Shown in pieces: positions 54,198 through 62,394 of a stretch of DNA of 64,000 nt (positions within the stretch are counted from its first letter, which is position 1; every line of letters begins with the position of its first letter). Under the pieces are notes generated by a model. The model was not told the DNA's origin and made no database searches. It saw nothing but the letters and a program-made list of their open reading frames with translations. This stretch comes from CAVPNY01 sp963706905. GTDB lineage: Bacteria; Chloroflexota; Anaerolineae; Anaerolineales; UBA4823. The translations under genes and the position numbers were made by a program. Location: the NCBI GenBank assembly GCA_963706905.1, contig CAVPNY010000018.1, positions 124,001 through 188,000 of the forward strand, in the 5' to 3' direction.

Positions 54198-54987
54198 CTA
54201 GTTATCTTGGTCGATATCCTCGTTACGCACGTAACATAGGATGCCGTTCGTAATGCCCTCGGCAACACGACCCTGCTTCTTGGTCAGCATCTGGCGATCC
54301 AGGTTGAGGAAGCCAACTTCAATAATAACAGCGTTTGTCTCGCTATTGATCTCTTCGAAGGCGTGGTAGCTGCTCATATCCTGGGTGACGGTGTTGGCAT
54401 GGAACTCCATGCCAGTGGCTTCGGCGTAGCGATCGCGCAGGCAGGCTGTAAGACGAGCTGAGCGCTCAGGGTATGGGTTAGCCAGAGTTGCTGCGACTTT
54501 GAATCCGGTTGCTTCATCGTTGATGTAATCACAGGAATCAGCATGGATTGAGACCAGCGCCAGAGCCTGGTAATCATCCAGGCGGTCATCGAATTCGCGC
54601 AGCAGGTCCACATCAAAACCCTCAGATCTCAGGTTCTGCTGGACAGCGCGTAGCGATATCCTGGTTGATCTGGAACTCGGTCAACCCGTCCTGGCAGACA
54701 GCCCCCGGGTCCTTGGTGATGTCGTCCCAGTGCCCGACTACGATGCCGATCAAGGGGCGCGAGCGTGCGGTGGGTGTGGGAAAATCGGCGATGGTTGTTG
54801 ACTTTACAGCCATAATCTGCGAGAGCTGCTCGCTTAGGTTACCCGGGATCAGGCTGGCTGGCGTCCAGGCGGTGAACAAAGTGGCGATGACAAAGGCTAC
54901 AATGATCACCAATTGAAGGTTGTAGAAGGTCCCGCCGGAAGGTTTGCGGGAGCGGGCGGTTTGAGGATTCGGTTTGGTGACGCTCAC
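54198..54987 (-). CDS. N-acetylmuramoyl-L-alanine amidase (one frameshift)
   Basis: The first frame carries a transmembrane segment (LQLVIIVAFVIATLFTAW) and the start of an amidase_3 domain with IGIVVGHWDDI (first zinc His) and EFQINQDIA. Near 54645 the frame changes, and 'AVQQNLRSEGFDVDLLREFD' then follows, with SIHADSCDYI (second zinc His) and VIIEVGFLNLD (Glu). Together the parts form a complete zinc amidase of about 260 residues that removes stem peptides from peptidoglycan. It is the first gene of the envelope operon reading leftward to 51.6 kb. The frameshift lies between well-conserved blocks. Confidence 0.83.
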
Positions 54988-55264
54988 GAATTGGATAGTA
55001 CCTTAAATATGGTCGAAAAGCAAGAGATTTTGGGTAAGTATGGTTGTCTTTCTTAAAGTTATGGAATTATTTCCGTCCTGAGCCAGTCTCTTGACGTCCA
55101 TCCCCTGGGAATGTATGATGTAGAGCAAGCGAGAACCCTGGATCGAAGGCTGGCTGGGCTTGGAATGCTTTGGTTGTGCGGAAGATTTCATGCTTGGTCC
55201 TTTGGAACCTTCAGTCTATCTTTTTTATAGAGCACAGATGATATTTCATTAATGGTATGAGACA

Positions 55265-55802
55265 ATGTCTGACGAATCAAACCCGATAGCCATTTTGCAC
55301 AGAGAGGATAGCCTGCCAGTAGTGGATGCGGATACCCTGCGCCAGGCGATGCGCCGCTGGATCTCTGGCGTTGCCATTGTCACCGCGCACCACCAGGGAA
55401 TCCGGCATGGTATGACAGTCAACTCTTTCACCTCAATTTCTCTGCAGCCGCCGGCTGTCATCGTAACCCTGGAACAAACCACTCGCACCCACGCTTTAGT
55501 GACCGCTTCTGGCACTTTCGGTGTCACGATCCTCTCCAATGAGCAGCAGGCTCTCTCGGAATGTTTTTCCGGGCAGGATTGCGATCAGGAGGACCGTTTT
55601 GCCGGGCTGGAGACGCACAGCCTGGTGAGCGGCACCCCGCTGATCGCTGGCGGCCTGGCCTACCTGGACTGCCATGTGCTGGCCAGGTACATGACCGGGA
55701 ACAGCACTTTATTCATCGCCGAAGTTCTGGCGGCTCAGACGGGGGAAAATAGTCCCCCGCTGATCTACTTTAAACCGCCATTACCGACAGTTGCAAGATT
55801 AA
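55265..55802 (+). CDS. Flavin reductase-like FMN-binding protein (frameshifted end)
   Basis: The protein has the family opening RQAMRRWISGVAIVTAHHQG, the flavin motif GMTVNSFTSISLQPPAVIVT, TFGVTILSNEQQALSECFSG and the end region GNSTLFIAEVLAA. In the open frame the sequence runs on beyond 55802 into the AMMECR1 gene. One base over, it ends with the typical YFNRHYRQLQD and a stop at 55800-55802. The extra A of TTTAAACC (55770-55775) is the likely cause. Such enzymes reduce FMN or use it as cofactor for oxygenases. Length fits the family (about 178 residues). Confidence 0.85.
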
Positions 55803-55830
55803 GACCAGTTTGGCTGGAAGGGAGGCAAGC

Positions 55831-56427
55831 ATGTCTGATACAGCCCTGCCGACGCAAATCACGGACCGCCTGGATGAGGCGGAACGCACCCTTCTCTTGA
55901 AATTTGCCCGCCAGGCCTTAGAAGATGGCGTATGTGGGCGGCCTTTGCTCCCGCTTTACCTGGCTGAGCTTTCCCCGCGCCTGAGTCAGCCAGGGGCGAG
56001 CTTCGTCACCCTGACCAGTCATGGCGAGCTGCGCGGCTGCATTGGGACTTTGGAGGCGACGGAGCCTCTGGCAGAGGATGTGCGCCAGCACGCCGTCGCG
56101 GCTGCTTTGGAGGATTATCGTTTCCCTCCCGTCCATGTGGATGAACTTCCATATATAAAGATAGAAGTCTCGCGGCTCACAGAGCCCAGGCTGCTGGATT
56201 ATCGCGATGCGGATGATTTGATCCGCCAGCTTCGGCCAGGTGTGGATGGCGTTGTGCTCAGGGATGGGCTGCGCCGAGCAACTTTCTTGCCCCAGGTGTG
56301 GGAGAAAGTGCCCGACGCGGAGATTTTCCTGGGGATGCTTTGCCGCAAAATGGGGGCGCCTACCGAGACATGGCGCACAAAGAAATTAACTGTTTTAGTC
56401 TATGAAGTCGAAGAATTCCACGAATAG
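55831..56427 (+). CDS. AMMECR1-domain protein
   Basis: A 198-residue protein matching the AMMECR1 family over nearly its full length: LLKFARQALEDGVCG at the start, SFVTLTSHGELRGCIGTLEA containing the nearly invariant LRGCIG, and PYIKIEVSRLTEPR later. The family is found in bacteria, archaea and eukaryotes; its function is unsettled, although a nearby MEMO-type partner gene is common. GGGAGGCAAGC precedes the ATG at 55831, which starts 28 bases after the corrected flavin reductase end. Length and motifs indicate an intact gene. Confidence 0.93.
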   Translation: MSDTALPTQITDRLDEAERTLLLKFARQALEDGVCGRPLLPLYLAELSPRLSQPGASFVTLTSHGELRGCIGTLEATEPLAEDVRQHAVAAALEDYRFPPVHVDELPYIKIEVSRLTEPRLLDYRDADDLIRQLRPGVDGVVLRDGLRRATFLPQVWEKVPDAEIFLGMLCRKMGAPTETWRTKKLTVLVYEVEEFHE

Positions 56428-56480
56428 CTGGACCGCAACGCCCCAGCGTTTCTTGGGTTGATCAAGTAGTGGAGTTCTTG

Positions 56481-56747
56481 CTATACTTGGACGAAGCGAT
56501 CGACGTTCAGCACGAACATGGTTGCCCGGCGGGCGCCTGTATCAATGACTGGAGCGCAGCGCTCGCGCACAACCTGGAATGCCTGGTCAACCATGCCTTC
56601 ATCGACGCCGATCATCAATGTGGTCGATCCGCGCCGCATAAACCCCCCGGTCGAAGCGATGCGGGTTACCCGGAAGCCGGCGTCCACGAGAGCATAAGTT
56701 ACGGGCTCGCTATCCTCGTCACGCAGTATGGCGATAATCAGCTTCAT
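56481..56747 (-). CDS. Cyclic-di-AMP receptor (PII-like, DUF970)
   Basis: An 88-residue protein of the DarA/PstA type: MKLIIAILRDEDSEPVTYAL, then FRVTRIASTGGFMRRGSTTL and IGVDEGMVDQAF. The conserved TGGFxxxGxxT loop binds c-di-AMP in the trimeric PII-like fold. C-di-AMP controls potassium and wall homeostasis in Gram-positive-type bacteria; no synthase or hydrolase gene is in the window. The family is typically about 105 residues; this copy is slightly short at the C-terminus. It is convergent with the AMMECR1 gene. Confidence 0.87.
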   Translation of the reverse strand: MKLIIAILRDEDSEPVTYALVDAGFRVTRIASTGGFMRRGSTTLMIGVDEGMVDQAFQVVRERCAPVIDTGARRATMFVLNVDRFVQV

Positions 56748-56866
56748 TACGTGTATTTTACCAGCATCAACCGGTAAAACCTAATCATTTGCAGGATAAA
56801 TGCTTTTGGGCGCTGCACGGGATCAATGCCCATAGCAATATAATTAAACCAAAGGAGAGAATTATC

Positions 56867-57556
56867 ATGCAAGTCACCATTCAATACGGTCCGGCATACT
56901 CGATGGGCACCCTGAAACTGGCTCCCAGTGAACAGGTCAAGGTCGAAGCTGGCTCGCTGCTGGGTATGTCGCAAGGCGTCACGATCGAGACCCAGGCGAC
57001 CGGCGGCCTGTTAAAGTCGCTTGGGCGCAGCTTGTTTGGGGGCAAGTCCTTCTTTCAGAATATCTACACCGCTCCGGCGGGCGGCGGACAGATTGCCGTT
57101 GCGCCAGCCTTGCCCGGCGACCTGGTCGCCCTGGATCTGGCGGAAAGCCTGCTGGTGCAGTCCGGCTCCTACGTCGCCTCGGAATTGGGCGTGCAGATCG
57201 ACACCAAGTGGGGCGGCGCCAAAACCTTCTTCGCCTCCGAAGGGCTGATCCTGCTGCGCGCTTCCGGCTCCGGTAAGATGGTGCTCTCCTCTTATGGCGC
57301 CATCCACGAGCTGCACCTGGAGGCCGGGCAGGTATATACTCTCGACACCGGCCACCTGGTGGCCTTCAGCGAAAAAATCGGTTTCAAAGTGCGCGCCGTC
57401 GGCGGATTTAAATCCACTCTGTTCAGCGGCGAAGGCCTGGTGGTGGATCTGACCGGCCCCGGCAAGGTGCTTCTGCAAACCCGCTCCCAGGACCAGTTCC
57501 TATCGTGGCTGATCCCGCAGTTGCCGTCTCAAAAAGATGTGGGCGGGTCGCATTAA
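56867..57556 (+). CDS. TIGR00266/AIM24-family protein
   Basis: A 229-residue protein of the AIM24-like family, a double beta-roll fold. Its sequence shows the typical KLAPSEQVKVEAGSLLGMSQ, GRSLFGGKSFFQNIYTAP, GSYVASELGVQID and GEGLVVDLTGPGKVLLQTRS. The bacterial function is unknown; the mitochondrial relative is linked to inner-membrane organisation. AAAGGAGAGAATTATC precedes the ATG at 56867; a longer reading frame upstream lacks support. A strong terminator follows, so the gene is probably monocistronic. Confidence 0.93.
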   Translation: MQVTIQYGPAYSMGTLKLAPSEQVKVEAGSLLGMSQGVTIETQATGGLLKSLGRSLFGGKSFFQNIYTAPAGGGQIAVAPALPGDLVALDLAESLLVQSGSYVASELGVQIDTKWGGAKTFFASEGLILLRASGSGKMVLSSYGAIHELHLEAGQVYTLDTGHLVAFSEKIGFKVRAVGGFKSTLFSGEGLVVDLTGPGKVLLQTRSQDQFLSWLIPQLPSQKDVGGSH

Positions 57557-57562
57557 TCCGAA

Positions 57563-57608
57563 ATAATTCTGCACCCTGCGTCTGCCTCGAAGCAGGGTGC
57601 AGAATTAT
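57563..57608 (+). terminator. Long perfect hairpin terminator
   Basis: A 17-bp perfect stem, ATAATTCTGCACCCTGC (57563-57579) with 57592-57608, around a 12-nt loop, 7 bases after the AIM24 gene stop. The 3' arm ends in AATTAT, not a U-run, but stability is high. Confidence 0.7.
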
Positions 57609-57674
57609 GATAATGCAATCGCGCTCATTTTCCACAGAATAATCATTGCATATCAAAATAACCAGGAGGAGATC

Positions 57675-58542
57675 ATGGAGACAAACACGTCATCAAGGCA
57701 CACCGGGCGCAAAATCTGGTACGGTATTGCCATCGCCCTTTGCGGGCTGATTATTCTGTTGAGCTCCGCATTTATTGTGGGCGATTGGATCCTTCAAAAT
57801 ACGTTAAGCAAGACAGCGGTTTCCTTGCTGCAAGTGGTCTATGACAGCGCAGGCGGCATGCACCAGGTAGTTCAGCGTGTGGATCAGGGCGCTGGAGAGG
57901 TGCGCCAGATATCCTCCGAGGTTTCGCAGGTCAGCCTGCAGATCAGTCAGAATATCGAGGACAAAGGCCTGATCGCGCTGCTGCTACCGGAGGAGAAAGA
58001 GAACCAACTGGCTGAGCAGAATCAACTCCATCCAGGAGACGTTCAGCACGATTCGCGAGGTTCTGGCATCCAGCCTGGAAATGTACCGCGCCATTGACAG
58101 CTTACCATTCGTGAACCTGCCTGGAGCCAGCCAGGAGCAGATCACCAAAGTTGAAGCCGCGATAGCGCAGAGCCAGACGGATATCGCTGAATTACGTCAG
58201 AGCGTCCAGGATTTTCGCACCGCTGCTGCCGGGCAGGTCGACCGGGTGACCCAGGCGGCGGATAAAGTCACAGCCCGCATGGACGAGCTGAGCGGCAACA
58301 TGAATAACCTTGGCGCTGACCTGGTTGCCTTGCAGGAGTTTGCCACCCAGATGCAAACCACCATCCCCAGGCTGCTGGCTATCATCGCCTTCATCATAAC
58401 CCTGTTCCTCGCCTGGGTGATCTACACCCAGGTGGAAGTGATTCGCCTGTACGTCCAGCGCTGGAGGCTGCTGGGAGAGACTGAGGCTGTGCTGGTTGAG
58501 GCAGTTAACGCAGCAGAGCAAGAACAACCTAAATCAGAGTAA
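57675..58542 (+). CDS. Membrane protein with large coiled coil (one frameshift)
   Basis: A first transmembrane helix (about residues 14-38) is followed by a long helical region (GGMHQVVQRVDQGAGEVRQI). Near 58017-58023 the frame shifts and continues as 'INSIQETFSTIREVLASSLE' then 'MYRAIDSLPFVNLPGASQEQ' to a second transmembrane helix (LLAIIAFIITLFLAWVIYTQ). The corrected protein of about 288 residues would be a two-helix anchor with a coiled coil between, resembling the helical region of methyl-accepting or scaffold proteins. AGGAGGAGATC precedes the ATG. No family is recognised. Confidence 0.75.
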
Positions 58543-58565
58543 CTGCTATTTAGGGTTCTTTCGCT

Positions 58566-61500
58566 ATGCCCGTTCCCGAAATCATCGTAGAGCTGGTCCA
58601 ACGCTTCGACCAGCATCGCGTTGCGTATCGATCGGGCGAGTACAACGAGACGCAGCTTCGCCGCGAGTTCCTCGATCCCTTCTTCGAGGCTCTCGGCTGG
58701 GATGTTTTCAATAAGCAGGGCTATGCCGAAGCCTACAAAGACGTGATCCACGAGGACGCCATCAAGGTAGGTGGGGCCACCAAGGCGCCAGACTACGCTT
58801 TCCGCATCGGGGGGACGCGCAAGTTCTTCGTCGAAGCCAAGAAGCCCTCCATTAACGTCAAGGAGGCTATCAGCCCGGCTTACCAGTTACATCGCTACGC
58901 CTGGAGCGCCGGGCTGCCGCTCTCCATCCTCACCGATTTCGAAGAATTCGCTGTGTACGACTGTCGCCGCAAACCGGATAAGAGCGATACCGCCGCGACC
59001 GGGCGGGTGATGTTCCTGACTTATCAAGATTACATAGACCATTGGGACGAGATCGCCAGTGTGTTCTCCCGCCAGGCTGTGCTCAAAGGTTCATTCGATA
59101 AATTTGCAGAAGGTGCGAAAGGCAAGCACGGCACAGCCGAGGTGGATGACGCCTTCCTGGCTGAGATCGAGCGCTGGCGCGAGCTTTTGGCGCGCAATAT
59201 CGCTCTGCGCAACCCGCAGCTCAGCCAGCGCGAGTTGAACTACTCGGTGCAGATGACCATCGACCGGCTCATCTTCCTGCGTATTTGCGAGGACCGCGGC
59301 ATCGAGTTCTACGGGCAGTTGCAGGCCCTGCTCAACGGGGGCGAGGTATATGCCCGCCTGTGCCAGTTGTTCCGCAAGGCTGATGAGCGCTACAACTCTG
59401 GTTTGTTTCATTTTCGCCAGGAGAAGGGACAGGCCGATGCGCCCGACCAGCTGACTCCTGGCCTAGCCATCGACGACCGGCTGCTGAAAGAGATCATCGG
59501 CAATCTATATTATCCCGACAGCCCGTACGAGTTCTCGGTGCTGCCCACCGAAATCCTGGGGCAAGTCTACGAGCAATTCCTGGGTAAGGTGATCCACCTG
59601 ACCCCCGGTCACCAGGCCAGGGTGGAGGATAAGCCCGAAGTCAAGAAGGCTGGCGGGGTGTATTACACGCCCACCTATATCGTCGAGTATATCGTCAGGC
59701 ACACGCTGGGGGAATTGTTGAAAGACCGGCGTCCTGGCGAGCGCGGCGTCGGGAAAGGCGAGCCGCTGCGCGTGCTGGACCCGGCTTGCGGCTCGGGGTC
59801 TTTCTTGTTAGGCGCTTACCAGTACCTGTTGAACTGGTATCGCGATGGCTACTCAGCCGAAGGTGCGGAGAAATGGGCTAAAGGCCGCAAGCCGGTCTTG
59901 TATCAGGCCAGCCACGGCGAGTGGAAGCTGACCACCGCCGAGCGCAAGCGCATCCTGCTCGACCATATCTACGGGGTGGACATCGACCCGCAGGCGGTGG
60001 AGGTGACCAAGCTCTCACTGCTCCTGAAGGTGCTGGAGGGCGAGAGCGAGAGCAGCCTGGCCCACCAGCTCACCTTCTGGCAGGAGCGCGCCTTGCCGGA
60101 TTTAAGCCGCAACATCAAATGCGGCAACTCGCTGATCGGGCCGGATTTCTATACCCAGAAAGGATCACAGGCCAGCTTCCTGGGCGGCGAGGAGCAGTAT
60201 CGCATCAACGCCTTCGACTGGCAGGCTGAGTTTTCGCAGGTGTTCGCGGCGGCGGGGGGATTTGACGCCGTGATTGGCAACCCGCCGTATGTCCGCCAGG
60301 AAGGTTTAGGCACGTACAAAGATTATTTCCTTAATCATTACGAAACCTTCCTGTCTAAAGCTGATCTTTATGTGATTTTCTTAGAAAAAGGATTTCGACT
60401 TCTTACTAAGAACGGTTGCCTTGGTATGATTGTCTCAAATAAATGGCTTCGAGCAGCTTATGGGCGTCCACTAAGAAATTTCCTAATAAAAGAAGCTTCG
60501 ATTTCACAGGTCATCGATCTGGCTGGACTGCCCGTATTCGAAAATGCGACAGTTCGGACCATCATAATAATTTATTCAAAAGGGGATGAAGCGCAACCGA
60601 TATTTCAATACCTATCCCCACCTACGCTCGAAGAATTCCACGTGATTCGCAATGGGGAGAATCTAAAAGCTCTTGTAGATCAAAAATCAGTAACTCTACC
60701 GAGTTCTACTCTAAAACCAGATGGTTGGTCATTCATTGATACTGATGTCCAAAAAATCTTCGAACGTCTACACCACAAGGCTCTTCCACTTACAAGCTAC
60801 ATCAAGAACAAGCCGTATTTTGGCATAAAAACGGGCTTAAATAAAGCTTTTATCATTGACCGTCCAACTCGCGACCGACTAGTGTCTCTTGACTCGAAAA
60901 ACGATGAAATAATCAAACCATTGTTAGGTGGGCGTGATGTGCGTAGATATTCGATGAATTTCAGCGACAAATATCTGATTTGGACTTATATCGGTTTACC
61001 AATTGAACTGTACCCAGCTATTCTTGGACACTTAAGACAATTTCAAAATGATCTCGAAAAACGTTGGGATAAAGGAAACTTTTGGTGGGAACTCCGAGCA
61101 TGTGAATATTACGACAAATTCTTCAAACCCAAAATAATCTACCCCGACATTGCAACCAATTGTAGGTTCTACTTAGATGAAGAAGGTTATTTTGGTTCTA
61201 ACACAACATACTTTATCCCAAGTGATGATTATTATTTATTAGGGGTCCTGAATTCGAAATTAGCCCAATTCTATTTCGTACAAGTCTGTGCTGGTTTAGA
61301 AAGTAGTAATGAAGTCTACTTGCGTTTCTTTGGTCAGTACATTGAGAATTTTCCAGTTCGCAATATCGACACACCAGATCCTGCTAACAAGAATCGCGTT
61401 GACAACGTGGTGTCCCTTGTCGAACGTATGCTCAGCCTGCACAAACAACTGACCGCCGCCAAAACGCCCGCCGAGCAAACCCAGCTGAAGCGCCATATCG

Positions 61501-61586
61501 AAACCACCGATCGCCAGATCGACACCCTGGTCTACGAGCTGTACGGGCTGACCGAGGAGGAGATCGAGATAGTGGAGGGCGGGTGA
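58566..61586 (+). CDS. Type IIG restriction-modification enzyme (nuclease-methyltransferase fusion)
   Basis: A 1006-residue single-chain enzyme. The N-terminal nuclease domain carries the PD-(D/E)XK pattern with PDYAFRIGG (about 75) and FFVEAKKPS (about 90). A helical connector follows, then an N6-adenine methyltransferase core with motif I LDPACGSGSFLLGAYQYL (about 405) and catalytic motif IV VIGNPPYVRQE (about 572). The C-terminal third is a TaqI-like target recognition domain (EFHVIRNGENLK, LGGRDVRRYSMNF, FFKPKIIYPDIATN). It methylates and cleaves its own site, protecting against phage. From about residue 580 to 945 the DNA is visibly more AT-rich than the rest. No separate specificity gene is present. 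Confidence 0.9.
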   Translation: MPVPEIIVELVQRFDQHRVAYRSGEYNETQLRREFLDPFFEALGWDVFNKQGYAEAYKDVIHEDAIKVGGATKAPDYAFRIGGTRKFFVEAKKPSINVKEAISPAYQLHRYAWSAGLPLSILTDFEEFAVYDCRRKPDKSDTAATGRVMFLTYQDYIDHWDEIASVFSRQAVLKGSFDKFAEGAKGKHGTAEVDDAFLAEIERWRELLARNIALRNPQLSQRELNYSVQMTIDRLIFLRICEDRGIEFYGQLQALLNGGEVYARLCQLFRKADERYNSGLFHFRQEKGQADAPDQLTPGLAIDDRLLKEIIGNLYYPDSPYEFSVLPTEILGQVYEQFLGKVIHLTPGHQARVEDKPEVKKAGGVYYTPTYIVEYIVRHTLGELLKDRRPGERGVGKGEPLRVLDPACGSGSFLLGAYQYLLNWYRDGYSAEGAEKWAKGRKPVLYQASHGEWKLTTAERKRILLDHIYGVDIDPQAVEVTKLSLLLKVLEGESESSLAHQLTFWQERALPDLSRNIKCGNSLIGPDFYTQKGSQASFLGGEEQYRINAFDWQAEFSQVFAAAGGFDAVIGNPPYVRQEGLGTYKDYFLNHYETFLSKADLYVIFLEKGFRLLTKNGCLGMIVSNKWLRAAYGRPLRNFLIKEASISQVIDLAGLPVFENATVRTIIIIYSKGDEAQPIFQYLSPPTLEEFHVIRNGENLKALVDQKSVTLPSSTLKPDGWSFIDTDVQKIFERLHHKALPLTSYIKNKPYFGIKTGLNKAFIIDRPTRDRLVSLDSKNDEIIKPLLGGRDVRRYSMNFSDKYLIWTYIGLPIELYPAILGHLRQFQNDLEKRWDKGNFWWELRACEYYDKFFKPKIIYPDIATNCRFYLDEEGYFGSNTTYFIPSDDYYLLGVLNSKLAQFYFVQVCAGLESSNEVYLRFFGQYIENFPVRNIDTPDPANKNRVDNVVSLVERMLSLHKQLTAAKTPAEQTQLKRHIETTDRQIDTLVYELYGLTEEEIEIVEGG

Positions 61587-61596
61587 AAGACGTTTG

Positions 61597-61703
61597 GACC
61601 ACGAACGCCGCGAAATACCGCGAAAACCACGAAAGGCTCTTTTTGCGACTTTCGTGCCCTTTCGCGACTTTCGTGTTCCAGAGTTCGTTTCCTTCGTGTT
61701 CCA
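61597..61703. repeat. Imperfect CACGAA/TTTCGTG inverted repeat, left of GxxExxY gene
   Basis: The left half is 'GACCACGAACGCCGCGAAA' and 'CCGCGAAAACCACGAAAGG'; the right half runs back as 'CTTTCGTGCCCTTTCGCGAC', 'TTTCGTGTTCC' and 'CCTTCGTGTTCC'. The two halves could pair. Similar degenerate units occur at 28476-28525 and 62201-62304. Confidence 0.7.
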
Positions 61704-61743
61704 ACTGCTTATTGATTTCGCTCAACCTGAATAGTCAACGCCT

Positions 61744-62178
61744 ATGACCACTTCCAAGAAAGATTACGATTTCAGCGATCTCTCATATACAGTCATCGGC
61801 GCCTGCCAGGATGTGCAGCGTCAATTGGGCGTTCACTGCATGGAGGTGGATTAACAGCGCGCCCTGGAGCTGGCCTTGAGCAAGCGTGGATTGAGCTGGC
61901 GGCGAGAAGTGGAAATTCCCATCGCCTATGAAGGCGTGATCATCACCCGGAGGCGGGTGGATTTTGTCATCGAGCAAGGTGCTGAGCAGCTGATCCTGGA
62001 GACCAAAGCCAGCAGCCAGGTCAAGCCGGAGGATGTGGAGCAATGTTTGCTCTACCTGCATCAGGGTAGCTATCGACTGTGCCTGCTGGCGAATTTCGGC
62101 GAAAAACCGTTGAAGGTGCGGCGCTTCGTCCACAGCCCTGCCACTAACGATGTCAGGCACATGCAAGATAGCGAATGA
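61744..62178 (+). pseudogene. GxxExxY-family protein with an in-frame stop
   Basis: The frame starts MTTSKKDYDFSDLSYTVIGA, continues to GVHCMEVD, then has TAA (61852-61854), and resumes in the same frame with QRALELALSKRGLSWRREVE, ITRRRVDFVIEQGAEQLILE and TKASSQVKPEDVEQCLLYLH. The family signature G-x-x-E-x-x-Y has its Tyr exactly at the TAA, so one base change from TAT or TAC explains the stop. The conserved D...E-x-K residues (VDFVI, ILETKA) indicate a PD-(D/E)XK-like fold. It may be a true nonsense mutation or a consensus error. It is flanked on both sides by CACGAA-type repeats. Confidence 0.82.
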
Positions 62179-62200
62179 AAAACGCTTGGATCAAGAAAGT

Positions 62201-62304
62201 GACCACGAGAGACACAAAAACGACCACGAAAGTCACGAAAGGATGCGAAAGTCGCAAAAATACCTTTCGCGTCCTTCGCGATGTTTCGTGTATTTTCGCG
62301 TTCC
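62201..62304. repeat. Imperfect CACGAA/TTTCGTG inverted repeat, right of GxxExxY gene
   Basis: The left half has 'GACCACGAGAGACACAAA', 'CGACCACGAAAGTCACGAAA' and 'GGATGCGAAAGTCGC'; the right half has 'CTTTCGCGTCCTTCGCG', 'TGTTTCGTGTATTTTCGCG' and TTCC. It resembles the left-hand repeat at 61597 in layout. Confidence 0.7.
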
Positions 62305-62394
62305 ATGCATCTTAGTTAACGATACAATTACCTCTAATGCTTTTCCCCTCAGTTACCGACCACATACCCAGAGCATGCTCCACCCGTATTTCAC

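Noticed and set aside
55003..55191. A 62-residue minus-strand frame upstream of the flavin reductase gene.
   Set aside because: No ribosome binding site, signal or recognisable motif; composition is like non-coding DNA.
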